64,000 nucleotides of DNA from Flavobacteriaceae bacterium (GTDB lineage: Bacteria; Bacteroidota; Bacteroidia; Flavobacteriales; Flavobacteriaceae), in the NCBI GenBank assembly GCA_030683815.1, contig JAUXPJ010000020.1, forward strand, positions 1 to 64,000, given 5' to 3'. This document shows, one piece after another, positions 34,926 through 44,309 of this stretch. Both the position numbers and the translations under genes were made by a program. How positions within the stretch are numbered: position 1 is the first letter of the stretch; every line of letters begins with the position of its first letter. The notes under the pieces are model-generated. The model was not told the DNA's origin, ran no database searches, and saw nothing but the letters and a program-made list of their open reading frames with translations.

Positions 34926-37502
34926 ATGACTAAAATAAATAAATCAGATAAAGCAGCGTTATTGATGGCTAACAATGAACTTGTCTTTCAAAATAAAGAG
35001 AAAGAAAAACGGGCAGAAGAGTTAATCATTGCCAACAAAGAACTTATTTTTCAAAATAAAGAGAAAGAGAAACGGGCGGCAGAATTAATCATCGCCAATA
35101 AAGAACTTGCTTTTCAAAACGAAGAGAAAGAAAAACGGGCAGCAGAATTAATCATCGCCAATAAAGAACTGACATTTCAAAATAAAGAGAAAGAAAAAAG
35201 AGCAGAAGAGTTAATCATTGCCAACAAAGAACTGGCTTTTCAAAATGAGGAGAAAGAAAAGCGGGCAGCAGAGTTAGTCATTGCCAACAAAGAATTGGTA
35301 TTTCAAAGTATATTGAAAGAAAAAAGAGCATCAGAAAAAGAAAAGCGGGCAGCAGAGTTAGTCATTGCCAACAAAGAACTGGCATTTCAAACCAAAGAGA
35401 AAGAAAAACGGGCGGCAGAGTTAGTCATTGCAGACATAGAACTTGATTTTCAGAACAAAGAGAAAGAAAAACGGGAAATTGCCAATAAAGAACTGGAAGC
35501 GTTCAGCTATTCTCTAAAATTAGCGTCTCAATATTCGCTCAGCTTAATTGAAGCAAGTCTTGACCCCTTGGTAACCATCAGTACCGAAGGAAAGATTACA
35601 GATATGAATGAAGCTTTGTCAACCATTACTGGCTTGGCGCGCGAACAACTTACAGGTTCCGACTTCTTCGATTATTTTACCGAACCACAAAAGGCGCGTG
35701 AAGTATATCAGGAAGTATTCGCAAAAGGATTTGTTGCTGATTATCCATTGACACTCCACCATAAGGATGGAAAACTTACAGATGTGTTATTCAACGGATC
35801 GGTTTATAAAGATGATGGCGGAAATGTAATGGGTGTGGTAATTGTTGCCCGCGATGTTACCGACCAAAAAAGAATTGCAACAGAATTAAACGAAGCAATC
35901 GTATTTGCCGAGTTGGCAACGGGTATTGCTGAAACAGCACAAAAAAAAGCCGAAAGTGCCACATTAATTGCAGAAGATGCCGTAAAAGCAAAACAGCAAT
36001 TTTTGTCAAATATGAGTCATGAAATTCGCACACCAATGAATGCAATCATCGGATTTACAAAAGTGCTGTTGAAAACAGAATTGACACCAAGACAAAAAGA
36101 ATATTTACAAGCCATAAAATTAAGTGGAGATGCCTTAATTGTACTCATTAATGACATACTCGATTTGGCAAAAGTAGATGCCGGAAAAATGACCTTTGAA
36201 CAAGTGCCTTTCAAAATGTCAGTATCCATTGCTGCCATGCTCCATTTGTTCGAAACAAAAATTCAGGAAAAAAACTTAGAGTTGGTTACCCTTTATGATC
36301 CAAAAATCCCAGAGGTATTAGTGGGCGACCCCGTACGTTTACATCAGATTATTTTAAATTTGGTGAGCAATGCGGTTAAGTTTACCAACCAAGGAAAAAT
36401 TACCGTAAATGTTCGCTTACTGAAAGAAGATGATGAGAATGTAAGCATCGAATTTGCAGTTACAGATACCGGAATTGGAATAGCAGAAGAAAAAATAGCT
36501 TCCATTTTTGAAAACTTTCAGCAAGCATCCAGCATTACTTCAAGATTATATGGAGGAACCGGTTTGGGTTTAGCCATTGTTAAACAATTAGTAGAACCGC
36601 AAGGAGGTAGCATCAGTGTAAAAAGTAAAGTTGAAGAGGGCTCTACCTTTAGTTTTATGTTAAATTTTAAAAAAACTACGGAAGAAGCGGCCTTAGATAC
36701 AGAAATATTGGAATTGGATACCGAAATGGATAATATAAAAGTTTTGGTGGTAGAAGACATAGCGCTGAATCAATTATTGATGAGAACTTTATTAGATGAT
36801 TTCGGATTTGAATGTGTTATTGCTTCCAACGGAAAAATTGCCATCGAAAAATTAGAAAACGATATTTTTGATATTATTTTGATGGATTTGCAGATGCCCG
36901 AAATGAATGGGTTTGAAGCAACAGACTACATTCGCAATACCATGAATACTAAAATACCCATCATCGCTTTAACCGCCGATGTAACCACGGTTGATTTAGC
37001 AAAATGCAAAGCCGTTGGTATGAATGATTATGTAGCTAAGCCCGTTGACGAACGATTATTGTACAGTAAAATAGTGGGACTTGTAAAAAAAACAACATTA
37101 ATTAACGAACTGGAAGTGGATGTAAATAATTTAATAGAAAAAGTTAAATACACCGATTTGACCTATTTAATCCACCGAACAAAATCGAATCCAATATTGA
37201 TGATGGAAATGATTGCTCTTTATTTAGAACAAACACCCCCATTAATCAACACCATGAAACAAAGTTTGAGAGAAAAAGATTGGGTTTCATTGTACGGTGC
37301 AGTTCATAAAATGATACCATCCTTTGCCATTATGGGGATGAGTACAGAATTTGAAAATATGGCAAAGAAAGTGCAAGAATTTGCAAGCACACAACAACAA
37401 ACCGATGGAATACCAAACTTGGTGCGGCAGCTTGAGAATGTTTGTACACAGGCATGTATAGAATTAAAAGAAGAGTTTAACACCATGAAAAACAACTTAT
37501 GA
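34926..37502 (+). CDS. Hybrid sensor histidine kinase with tandem coiled-coil repeats
   Basis: 858 residues, no membrane segment. Residues about 18-190 are eight units of a 21-residue repeat (E-L-x-F-Q-N-x-E-K-E-K-R-A-x-E-L-I-I-A-N-K); unit 6 has a 7-residue insert and unit 8 is shortened. Then a PAS domain (about 205-315), HisKA with His365 (SHEIRTPMN), HATPase with NLVSNAVKF, a receiver domain with Asp654 (MDLQMP), and a C-terminal Hpt-like domain with His794. It is a cytosolic phosphorelay kinase. The stop overlaps the following response regulator by 4 bp. Signal unknown. Confidence 0.9.
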   Translation: MTKINKSDKAALLMANNELVFQNKEKEKRAEELIIANKELIFQNKEKEKRAAELIIANKELAFQNEEKEKRAAELIIANKELTFQNKEKEKRAEELIIANKELAFQNEEKEKRAAELVIANKELVFQSILKEKRASEKEKRAAELVIANKELAFQTKEKEKRAAELVIADIELDFQNKEKEKREIANKELEAFSYSLKLASQYSLSLIEASLDPLVTISTEGKITDMNEALSTITGLAREQLTGSDFFDYFTEPQKAREVYQEVFAKGFVADYPLTLHHKDGKLTDVLFNGSVYKDDGGNVMGVVIVARDVTDQKRIATELNEAIVFAELATGIAETAQKKAESATLIAEDAVKAKQQFLSNMSHEIRTPMNAIIGFTKVLLKTELTPRQKEYLQAIKLSGDALIVLINDILDLAKVDAGKMTFEQVPFKMSVSIAAMLHLFETKIQEKNLELVTLYDPKIPEVLVGDPVRLHQIILNLVSNAVKFTNQGKITVNVRLLKEDDENVSIEFAVTDTGIGIAEEKIASIFENFQQASSITSRLYGGTGLGLAIVKQLVEPQGGSISVKSKVEEGSTFSFMLNFKKTTEEAALDTEILELDTEMDNIKVLVVEDIALNQLLMRTLLDDFGFECVIASNGKIAIEKLENDIFDIILMDLQMPEMNGFEATDYIRNTMNTKIPIIALTADVTTVDLAKCKAVGMNDYVAKPVDERLLYSKIVGLVKKTTLINELEVDVNNLIEKVKYTDLTYLIHRTKSNPILMMEMIALYLEQTPPLINTMKQSLREKDWVSLYGAVHKMIPSFAIMGMSTEFENMAKKVQEFASTQQQTDGIPNLVRQLENVCTQACIELKEEFNTMKNNL
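34974..35500 (+). repeat. 63-bp in-frame tandem repeats (eight units)
   Basis: The repeats encode the 21-residue coiled-coil units of the hybrid kinase. Neighbouring units differ by only a few bases. The same unit occurs in the second kinase at about 50100-50830, which suggests duplication and homogenisation. Confidence 0.85.
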
Positions 37503-37933
37503 TAAACGGAAATAAAGTAAAACTGTTTTTAGTAGATGATGATGCCGTGTTTTTAAAATCCTTGGAAATAGATTTTTTGCAACATGCCGACTTTAGCATC
37601 GAAACCTTTGCTACAGGTGAACTTTGCTTGGCGCAGTTATCACAAAACCCGGATGTAATCATTTTAGATTATTATCTGGACGGAATTGTTAAAACCGCGA
37701 TGAACGGGATGTCAACATTGGATAAAATAAAAGCGTTTAATCCGGATATTCCGGTCATAATGCTTTCATCTCAAGATAAAATTGAGGTAGCAATCAGCTG
37801 TATGCATCACTTAGCTTTTGATTATGTGGTAAAAAGCGAAACCGCTTTTGTACGCTTACAAAAAATTATCACCACCATTTTCAAATACAAAAAAATGGAA
37901 AAAGAATTGAAATGGTATATGGATACGATGTAG
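37499..37933 (+). CDS. Single-domain response regulator
   Basis: 144 residues, receiver domain only. FLVDDDAVFLKSLEIDFL holds the acidic pocket, VIILDYYLDG the phosphoryl-accepting Asp, MLSSQ the Thr/Ser position and VVKSETAF the lysine. There is no output domain, so it probably works in a phosphorelay with the overlapping kinase or by protein contact. Confidence 0.88.
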   Translation: MINGNKVKLFLVDDDAVFLKSLEIDFLQHADFSIETFATGELCLAQLSQNPDVIILDYYLDGIVKTAMNGMSTLDKIKAFNPDIPVIMLSSQDKIEVAISCMHHLAFDYVVKSETAFVRLQKIITTIFKYKKMEKELKWYMDTM

Positions 37934-37998
37934 CAAATTTATAACTAAGTTCAATTAAAAAAAATCGATAGAATTTAGTGTTCAAAAATAAATAACAG

Positions 37999-38027
37999 TA
38001 TCTTTGATAGTATCAAATGATAGTATC
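37999..38027 (+). promoter_or_regulatory. fic promoter with two palindromic operators
   Basis: TATCTTTG (-7 box, 37999-38006) is followed by GATAGTATC at 38006-38014 and again at 38019-38027, 13 bp apart. Each is a perfect palindrome around the central G. They lie just before the ATG at 38031, over the expected start of transcription, so they may be repressor sites. Confidence 0.6.
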
Positions 38028-38030
38028 GCA

Positions 38031-39002
38031 ATGAAACCACCTTACGAGATTACTTCGAATATATTAAAGTTAATAACTTCCATTTCAGAAAAAATAGGAG
38101 CAGTTAATGCCAGTTTCCTAAACAAACCATCACCAAAATTGAGGAAACAGAATAGAATCAAAACTATTCATTCTTCATTAAAAATTGAAGGAAACATATT
38201 AACCGAAGAACAAATTACTGCTATTTTAGAAAATAAAAGAGTAATTGGACCACAAAAAGATATTAAAGAAGTTTTAAATGCTATCGAAATTTATGAGAAT
38301 TTAAAACAATTGAATCCGTATAATGAGAAGTCATTTTTAAAAGCACATCAGACTTTAATGCACAACCTCCTTGAAAAAGCTGGTAAGTATAGAAATCAAG
38401 GAGTAGGAATTGTGAAAGGATCAAAAGTTGAGCATTTAGCGCCTCCTTTCGAAAATGTTCCGTTTTTAATGAAGAACCTTTTTGATTACTTGAAAAATTC
38501 AGACGAAATTGAATTAATCAAAAGTTGCGTGTTTCATTATGAAATGGAATTTATTCATCCATTTTTAGATGGAAACGGTAGAATGGGACGCTTATGGCAA
38601 ACTTTGATTTTAATGGAAAAATATCCCGTGTTTGAATATTTGCCTTTTGAGACACTTATCAGCAAAGACCAGAAGAAATATTATAGGGCATTATCAGAAA
38701 GTGACAAATCTGGAAATTCAACAAAATTCATAGCATATATGTTGAACGTTATTGATATTTCACTAAGTGAATTATTAAAATTTAATAACCGAACGCTTAA
38801 TGAAAAAGACAGACTTGAATATTTCATTGCTCTCAATAAAATTGAATTTACAAGAAAGGATTATATGGATATTTTCAAAGATATTTCTTCTGCCACAGCT
38901 AGTAGAGATCTAAAAAATGGAGTAGCAATTAATCTATTTGAAAAAATAGGAGAAAAGAACAAAACAAAATACAGATTAGTAACTGGGCACAACAATGGTT
39001 AA
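38031..39002 (+). CDS. Fic-family protein
   Basis: 323 residues. The Fic core HPFLDGNGRMGRLW (HxFxDGNGRxxR) is complete, so AMP or UMP transfer is possible. An inhibitory motif of the SxxxE(G/N) type, SLKIEGN, lies upstream of the core at about residue 50, as in class II Fic proteins. The C-terminal part ends in a winged-helix-like segment. I choose the ATG at 38031; the TTG at 38004 lies inside the -7 box. Confidence 0.88.
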   Translation: MKPPYEITSNILKLITSISEKIGAVNASFLNKPSPKLRKQNRIKTIHSSLKIEGNILTEEQITAILENKRVIGPQKDIKEVLNAIEIYENLKQLNPYNEKSFLKAHQTLMHNLLEKAGKYRNQGVGIVKGSKVEHLAPPFENVPFLMKNLFDYLKNSDEIELIKSCVFHYEMEFIHPFLDGNGRMGRLWQTLILMEKYPVFEYLPFETLISKDQKKYYRALSESDKSGNSTKFIAYMLNVIDISLSELLKFNNRTLNEKDRLEYFIALNKIEFTRKDYMDIFKDISSATASRDLKNGVAINLFEKIGEKNKTKYRLVTGHNNG

Positions 39003-39011
39003 AAAAATACT

Positions 39012-39116
39012 ATTAAATCGACGGTAATATACAGGAAAAAGAAAATGAGATAAATTGTTGATTATTAAAATAATAGTCTTTTATCTATTGTCTATATTCT
39101 TTATTCTGCTTAATAA
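39012..39116 (+). repeat. Family B repeat, copy 2
   Basis: TTAAATCGACGGTAATATA...TAATAGTCTTTTATCTATTG then TCTATATTCTTT and TCTGCTTAATA. The central hairpin is degenerate in this copy. Confidence 0.8.
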
Positions 39117-39211
39117 ATTCAACTAAATAGAAAAATTAAACTAACTTTAAACTGATACAAATTCCAAAAAATGCGATTTCAAACACGCGAATAAACAATA
39201 AAAATATAGAT

Positions 39212-39406
39212 ATGAACATCAAAAGAATCTTTGGGTCAATACTTACTGTTCTCGGAATAGTAGGTCTTATTTATGCGGCAGCACTATTTGTAGATACATC
39301 AAGCAGTACCCGTGAAATTAAAATTGTGGTCATTTACGGAGTACTTGGTTTGCTGTTTTTTATTACCGGAATTAGCTTGGTTCGCACCACAAAAGACGAA
39401 TCTTAA
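39212..39406 (+). CDS. Small two-helix membrane protein, 64 residues
   Basis: Begins MNIKRIFGSILTVLGIVGLIYAAALFV; a second membrane segment (IVVIYGVLGLLFFITGISLV) ends in a charged TTKDES tail. It resembles small DUF-type membrane proteins of flavobacteria, like those at 45167 and 48167 but not a close copy. Function unknown. Lies between two family B repeats. Confidence 0.65.
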   Translation: MNIKRIFGSILTVLGIVGLIYAAALFVDTSSSTREIKIVVIYGVLGLLFFITGISLVRTTKDES

Positions 39407-39490
39407 AGCGTGAATAAAGTGATGAAAAGTTAAAATGCAGTAAAGTTGAAAAGTGCTGCTTTATTCTTTTTGAACTTCCCCGATTAATTT

Positions 39491-39598
39491 TATTAAATCG
39501 ACAGTAATAAATTGGAAAAATAAAATGATATAAATTATTGATTATTAAACCAATAATAGTCATTTATCTTTTGTCTATATTCTTTCGTCTGGTTAATA
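39491..39598 (+). repeat. Family B repeat, copy 3
   Basis: TTAAATCGACAGTAATAAATTGG ends CTTTCGTCTGGTTAATAATT (from 39580). It is most similar to copy 2, including the altered central stem. It ends next to the stop of the convergent outer-membrane gene. Confidence 0.8.
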
Positions 39599-39599
39599 A

Positions 39600-41447
39600 T
39601 TATTGATATAACACTATTGCCGGCTTTCCAATTTCAAAATCTCGGAAGCCAAAATCAGTACTCCTAAAAGAGTTTATTTTAAAAATATCCTGTCCTTTTC
39701 CTGGAATTGAGGGATAAAATGCAATAGACAGTTGAAAGGTATTGAGAACCAAGTTTTCATTTTTTATTAAAACGCCCAATCCTATTTGTGAATACACTTT
39801 GCTGTTTTTAAAGCCAATTTCATTATTGCCCAGCATACCAAATGAATAAATAAAATAAGGGGCAAAACGAAATCCAATTAAATTCATCGGAGCATATGCT
39901 TGTGTTTGCACCGTAAATAATAAGCGGCTGGTACCTTTCAATCCAGTGCTGTTAAATCCATCTAAACCATAACCGTCATTGATTGTTAAACTATCGCCAG
40001 AAAAGCGGTTTAAGCCAATAATAAGTTGCGGTTTTACAAATTGTCTGAATTTCCATTTTCCTATTTCAAATAATCCGGTAAAATAAGTGGCGCCAACCGC
40101 AATAACTCCCTGCTGTGGCTGTGATTTTTTAATATAAGTTCCATATTCAAAATTGGGACTCAAATATCCACACGGATAATAATTACCGGCAGCAATTTTT
40201 GCGCCTATATAAAACCGATCGCTATTATTTTTTTCCTGATACCCGCCTGTAATGCTGAAAACCTTACCAATAGGAACATCTTCTATGACACCAAATTTAA
40301 AAATATAGTTATCCTGCACATAGTTCCGTGTAGAAATACCGATGCTTGTCAGGTACAAATTTTCATCAGTAAATCGATTCCTTGTATCAAATATTTCCAG
40401 TGGCTTTTCAAGATAGCGTATTCGATAAAATCGAGCAGTAGTAATAAAATTAGTGGTGCGATTAAAAGCTGAATTGATTTTGAATAAACGTATGGCATTA
40501 CCCGCCCAATAATCTTGTGTGTTAAATTTAAATCGTTGCTGCATAAAAAGTGAATTGCTGCTCCAAACGGAATCCCTGCGAAATTCCTGCGTAAAATTTA
40601 CGCCTGCCGCCCACTTTGCCAAGGGTGAAAAAAACGGACGGTCCATCGTAAAACGCTTGTTGAAATAATTATGTCCGTCAATTTTGTAGTGTAATGTTGA
40701 ATTGATGAAGGTATTTCTGTAGTTCGGAATGGTATAGGTTGTATTAAAAGCATTAGTTCTTTCGGTGTAATTATGGCTAAAACCATTTTGAAATTCGTGA
40801 CCCAATCCTAAAAAATTTTTATCGGTTAAATCAATCGTACTGCGAGAAGAAGAAGTGGCAACTTTAGGAATAAAACTCCAATTATCCAGTTCGCGAATAA
40901 AAATATCAACAGAATCTGGATTTGTTGGGCTTGCTTTAACAAAAAATGACACATCGCGTATATAGCGCTGACCGCGCACCAATCGTTCTGATTCTTTTAC
41001 CAGTAATGAGTTGAATGCTTGGTTTTTCCGGAAAAGCAATAAGTTTCGAATGGTGAGCTGTTGGGTTTTAATATGCAAATTATTACCGGTTTTAGATAAA
41101 AAATCCTGAGGTACCAACTGGGTGTTCTCAATCGAATAACCAAAAGGATCCAGCGTTTCTATGTTAATATGCCGAATGGTTTTTCCTTCAAAGGTGTTAT
41201 ATGGTTTTTGAATTGGGTTTTTATGACCTTTTATTTTAAGTTCCTTTTTTTTAAAGAGTCCTTTTACAGGTTTAAAAACTAAGCGATGTACAAATTTGGT
41301 AAATTTACTTTTGTGTGCATAAGTTTCTATATCCTTATAAACAGTTGTTGAATCTTTTTTAACAGATGTTTGCTGCGCTATTGCAAAATCACTTATTAAA
41401 ATGGAAACAAATAAAAGGATATAAATATTTTTGAATCCCATGGGCAT
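39600..41447 (-). CDS. POTRA-containing outer-membrane beta-barrel protein
   Basis: 615 residues. Signal peptide (IYILLFVSILISDFAIAQQ), then a POTRA-like segment (GKTIRHINIETLDPFGYSI...ERLVRGQRYIRDVSFFV) and a long C-terminal beta-barrel. It is the last gene of the mla-type operon, 49 bp after mlaD. Omp85-like fold seems likely, but I do not see a clear VRGY/RGF motif. In the context of an Mla system without MlaA it could be the outer-membrane partner (inference). The ATG two codons further on (41441) is also possible. Confidence 0.75.
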   Translation of the reverse strand: MPMGFKNIYILLFVSILISDFAIAQQTSVKKDSTTVYKDIETYAHKSKFTKFVHRLVFKPVKGLFKKKELKIKGHKNPIQKPYNTFEGKTIRHINIETLDPFGYSIENTQLVPQDFLSKTGNNLHIKTQQLTIRNLLLFRKNQAFNSLLVKESERLVRGQRYIRDVSFFVKASPTNPDSVDIFIRELDNWSFIPKVATSSSRSTIDLTDKNFLGLGHEFQNGFSHNYTERTNAFNTTYTIPNYRNTFINSTLHYKIDGHNYFNKRFTMDRPFFSPLAKWAAGVNFTQEFRRDSVWSSNSLFMQQRFKFNTQDYWAGNAIRLFKINSAFNRTTNFITTARFYRIRYLEKPLEIFDTRNRFTDENLYLTSIGISTRNYVQDNYIFKFGVIEDVPIGKVFSITGGYQEKNNSDRFYIGAKIAAGNYYPCGYLSPNFEYGTYIKKSQPQQGVIAVGATYFTGLFEIGKWKFRQFVKPQLIIGLNRFSGDSLTINDGYGLDGFNSTGLKGTSRLLFTVQTQAYAPMNLIGFRFAPYFIYSFGMLGNNEIGFKNSKVYSQIGLGVLIKNENLVLNTFQLSIAFYPSIPGKGQDIFKINSFRSTDFGFRDFEIGKPAIVLYQ

Positions 41448-41496
41448 TGATCATTTTGAAAATTATAAAGAGGCAGTTCCAATATCCTGTAAATAA

Positions 41497-42240
41497 TTAG
41501 TTCTTCTTGGAAATTACTTTTACTTCAGCCGCTTTTTTTTCTTCAGCGTCTTTTTTCTTTTTTTCTGCTTCTTTTTCTTTCTTATTAAAATAACCTTTTA
41601 ATAGGAAATTATGTTTGGCGGCTTCCATATTTTCATCTAATCCTTTGCTGCTTCTTTTAAGATTTAACATTGTCTGATTAAAATTTTCAGCAATGGTTGT
41701 ATCCTGAATTAAACGGCCAAGTGTTCCTTGTCCACTGTTTATTTTAAACATAATTTCTGCAAGTTGCTGTGAAATAATTTCTGCATTTCCTGCTGTTATC
41801 TGCAAACTTGCTATAATAGCATCTGTTTCAACCGGTTCTATTGACATAAGACTTTGTCCTGCTTTTACCAAAAGTGCATCAGCACTTCCTTGCGTAATAA
41901 TTAAAAGTCGGTCACCAATCAATCCTTCAGAACCAATGGCCACTTCACTGTTGGCTTTAATAAATTGCTTTACATCTTTTTTAATCAACATATTAACCCG
42001 CACTGTTGAATCATTAATGATGTTGATGTTATCAACAGTTCCAACATTTATTCCGGAGAAACGGACGTTACTCCCAACCTGCAATCCGCTTACATTATTA
42101 AAAGTGGTGGTAAGTTTAAAAACAGGATCAAATAAGTTTTTTTGTTTTCCGATTAAAAAAATGCCGATTACAAAAAGTGTCAATCCTCCTGCAACAAAAA
42201 GTCCTAACCGTACTTTAAATTTGTGTGTATGTGTTTCCAT
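41497..42240 (-). CDS. mlaD: MlaD/MCE-family lipid transport protein
   Basis: 247 residues: one N-terminal transmembrane segment (LGLFVAGGLTLFVIGIFLI) and an MCE domain (FKLTTTFNNVSGLQVGSNVRFSGINVGTVDNI), then a helical tail ending in a Lys/Glu-rich stretch. It is the periplasmic substrate-binding subunit of a phospholipid ABC transporter. It is in an operon with the ATPase and permease upstream. Confidence 0.9.
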   Translation of the reverse strand: METHTHKFKVRLGLFVAGGLTLFVIGIFLIGKQKNLFDPVFKLTTTFNNVSGLQVGSNVRFSGINVGTVDNINIINDSTVRVNMLIKKDVKQFIKANSEVAIGSEGLIGDRLLIITQGSADALLVKAGQSLMSIEPVETDAIIASLQITAGNAEIISQQLAEIMFKINSGQGTLGRLIQDTTIAENFNQTMLNLKRSSKGLDENMEAAKHNFLLKGYFNKKEKEAEKKKKDAEEKKAAEVKVISKKN

Positions 42241-42289
42241 AATGTGGGTTTAAAGTTTAATGTTAATTGTTTATGTTGATGATTTATTT

Positions 42290-43063
42290 TTAGTTAAAGA
42301 ATGATGTAATTAAAGGGTCGGTAGAGTTTTCAAAGTCTGCTAATTTACCTTCCTTATAAACGGTTCCATCCGTTATCATGATTATTCGGTTGGCTGTGTT
42401 ACGGGCACATTTAAGATCATGGGTGATGATGATAGAAGAAGTCTTGTATTTTTGCTGAACATCATTAATGAGTGTGCTTATTTCATCGGAAGTAACGGGG
42501 TCAAGTCCGGTGGTAGGTTCATCATACAGCATAATCATCGGGTCAACAATAATGGTACGTGCTAAACTGATTCTTTTTCGCATACCGCCGGAAAGTTGTG
42601 AAGGCATTTTATGCAAGGCATCCGCCAAACCAACATTTTCCAAAACTTCTTTTACTTTTTCTTCAATTTCTTTTTCAGTAAGATGCTGTTTGATTCTTCG
42701 CAATGGAAATTCTAAATTCTGTTTTACGGTCATAGAATCATACAAAGCACCACTTTGAAAAAGGAAACCAATTTTCTGCCGCATCTTGTCCAATTCATTT
42801 TTGTTTAATGCATTCATATTTTCTCCAAGTACATTAATTGATCCGCTATCAGAATTTAACAAGCCGACAATACATTTTATCAAAACAGATTTCCCGGATC
42901 CTGATTTACCGAGTACCACCAAATTTTCGCCCTTAAAAAGCTGTAACGACATATTTTTTAATACTTCTTCTTTACCAAATGATTTTATAAGGTTATTTAT
43001 TTCGATAACCGGTTCATGGTGCATCGATTTAACTGAAACTTCTTTCAAATCTACTTTTTCCAT
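42290..43063 (-). CDS. mlaF: Mla-type ABC transporter ATP-binding protein
   Basis: 257 residues. Walker A GKSGSGKSVL, Q-loop FLFQSGALYDSMTV, signature LSGGMRKRISLARTI and Walker B MLYDEPTTGLDP are intact; the FQSGALYDSMTV form is characteristic of MlaF/Mkl proteins. It drives lipid transfer with the MlaE permease. It starts 7 bp after the mlaE stop. Confidence 0.94.
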   Translation of the reverse strand: MEKVDLKEVSVKSMHHEPVIEINNLIKSFGKEEVLKNMSLQLFKGENLVVLGKSGSGKSVLIKCIVGLLNSDSGSINVLGENMNALNKNELDKMRQKIGFLFQSGALYDSMTVKQNLEFPLRRIKQHLTEKEIEEKVKEVLENVGLADALHKMPSQLSGGMRKRISLARTIIVDPMIMLYDEPTTGLDPVTSDEISTLINDVQQKYKTSSIIITHDLKCARNTANRIIMITDGTVYKEGKLADFENSTDPLITSFFN

Positions 43064-43070
43064 TTTTAAA

Positions 43071-43991
43071 TTAAATTAACATATCAGTAATTTGTACGGC
43101 AATCACATCTACAATGATCACCAGAAGTGATGCTGACACAACTGCAGAATTGGCAGCAATACCAACGCTTTCTGTCCCGCGACCGGCATTGTATCCTTTA
43201 TAGCATCCTACCAATCCAATGACTGCTCCGAAAAAAAATGATTTGATGACCGCCGGAAAAAAATCCATAAAATCAACAACGCTGAATGCCTGTGAAAAAA
43301 ATAATACAAAGCTTACATCGCCTTTGATATTGGCGCCTGCCCAGCTTCCTATGATGCCAAGTGCATCTGCATACAAAATTAATAAAGGAATCATAAGCGT
43401 TGCTGCCAACACTCTTGTTACAACCAAAAACCGTATCGGATTGGTTGAAGAAACTTCCATAGCATCAATTTGTTCGGTTACTTTCATAGAACCTAATTCA
43501 GCTCCTATACCCGAACCAATTTTTCCTGCACATATCAATGCCGTAATCATGGGACCCATTTCTCTGATGAGCGATACAGCAACCATTCCGGGAAGCATCG
43601 TTACGGCTCCGAAATCAACTAGAACCGGACGCGACTGAATAGTAAGCACCAAACCCATAATGATTCCGGTAACTGAAATTAACGGTAAGGTTTTATATCC
43701 AATTTGATAACATTGATGCAGAAATTCTTTAAATTCAAAGTTGCGCGAAAAAGTTTCTTTTAAAATACACGTTATAAACAGGGTAACATCTGCAAAAGTT
43801 GTTAAAAAGTTATTGGCAGTTTCCGTTTTTGCCATTGTTTTTTCACTGAGCTTTACAAATTGCTTAGTTGCACCCTGAATGTTTGGGATTATTTTAATAA
43901 TTGGACTGAATTTTACCATTTTCAAGGATGCTTTTGTTAGTGTTGTTAAAAATGATTTTACGTAGAACGGTATTTCAAAAAAGGCATTCAT
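43071..43991 (-). CDS. mlaE: MlaE-type ABC transporter permease
   Basis: The MlaE domain (LPLISVTGIIMGLVLTIQSRP...REMGPMITALICAGKIGSGIGAELGSM) has about five membrane segments. The open frame extends to 44042, but a shared operator and -7 box (TTTG at 44040-44043) place transcription near 44033, so starts above that are excluded. I use the ATG at 43991; later ATGs at 43919 and 43835 (MAKTETANNF, closest to the usual 255-residue length) are possible. It is the first gene of the mlaE-mlaF-mlaD-OMP operon. Confidence 0.9.
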   Translation of the reverse strand: MNAFFEIPFYVKSFLTTLTKASLKMVKFSPIIKIIPNIQGATKQFVKLSEKTMAKTETANNFLTTFADVTLFITCILKETFSRNFEFKEFLHQCYQIGYKTLPLISVTGIIMGLVLTIQSRPVLVDFGAVTMLPGMVAVSLIREMGPMITALICAGKIGSGIGAELGSMKVTEQIDAMEVSSTNPIRFLVVTRVLAATLMIPLLILYADALGIIGSWAGANIKGDVSFVLFFSQAFSVVDFMDFFPAVIKSFFFGAVIGLVGCYKGYNAGRGTESVGIAANSAVVSASLLVIIVDVIAVQITDMLI

Positions 43992-44039
43992 GGTATTTGT
44001 CCCAGAATGACCTAAAATTACTTCCCCATTGCATTTATA

Positions 44040-44106
44040 CAAATTTAAAGGTCTTTTCTAGCGAAGGTGTTACAAAACTTTTTAAATAACTTACATGATT
44101 CACACA
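44040..44106 (-). promoter_or_regulatory. Stress-regulon operator plus -7 box, copy 2 (mla operon)
   Basis: On the minus strand the 40-bp element (44106-44067) begins TGTGTGAAT with ATGTAAG and TTTGTAAC half-sites 21 bp apart. 23 bp later comes TTTG (44043-44040) within TAAATTTG. The same layout as the plus-strand copies, oriented to the mla operon. Confidence 0.85.
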
Positions 44107-44261
44107 TAAAGGCGAAGGATTCATAGCCGGGTGCTGTTAAAATACAGAACTCTTTGCCGGTTAGAATGGCAGTTGAGCAATTATAGAATCCTAAAAAATG
44201 AATAGAGCAAATTCATGAACCAATAAATAGTTTTTGACATAATTATTTTCTAGTTACTTAA

Positions 44262-44304
44262 TACCAGATACCAGCTACCAGCTACCAGATACCAGATACC
44301 AGTT
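44262..44304 (+). repeat. Heptanucleotide tandem repeat TACCAGN
   Basis: Six consecutive 7-bp units (TACCAGA, TACCAGC, TACCAGC, TACCAGA, TACCAGA, TACCAGT) end 6 bp before the plus-strand operator at 44310. It lies in the 430-bp divergent region between mlaE and the 44555 barrel gene. Confidence 0.85.
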
Positions 44305-44309
44305 ACTAA

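Noticed and set aside
34974-35500. CRISPR-like array of regular repeats
   Set aside because: The repeats have no unique spacers, have an exact 63-bp period and stay in frame as a coiled coil.
44042-44042. TTG at 44042 as the mlaE start
   Set aside because: It lies within the -7 box of the mapped operator-promoter, upstream of the expected transcription start.
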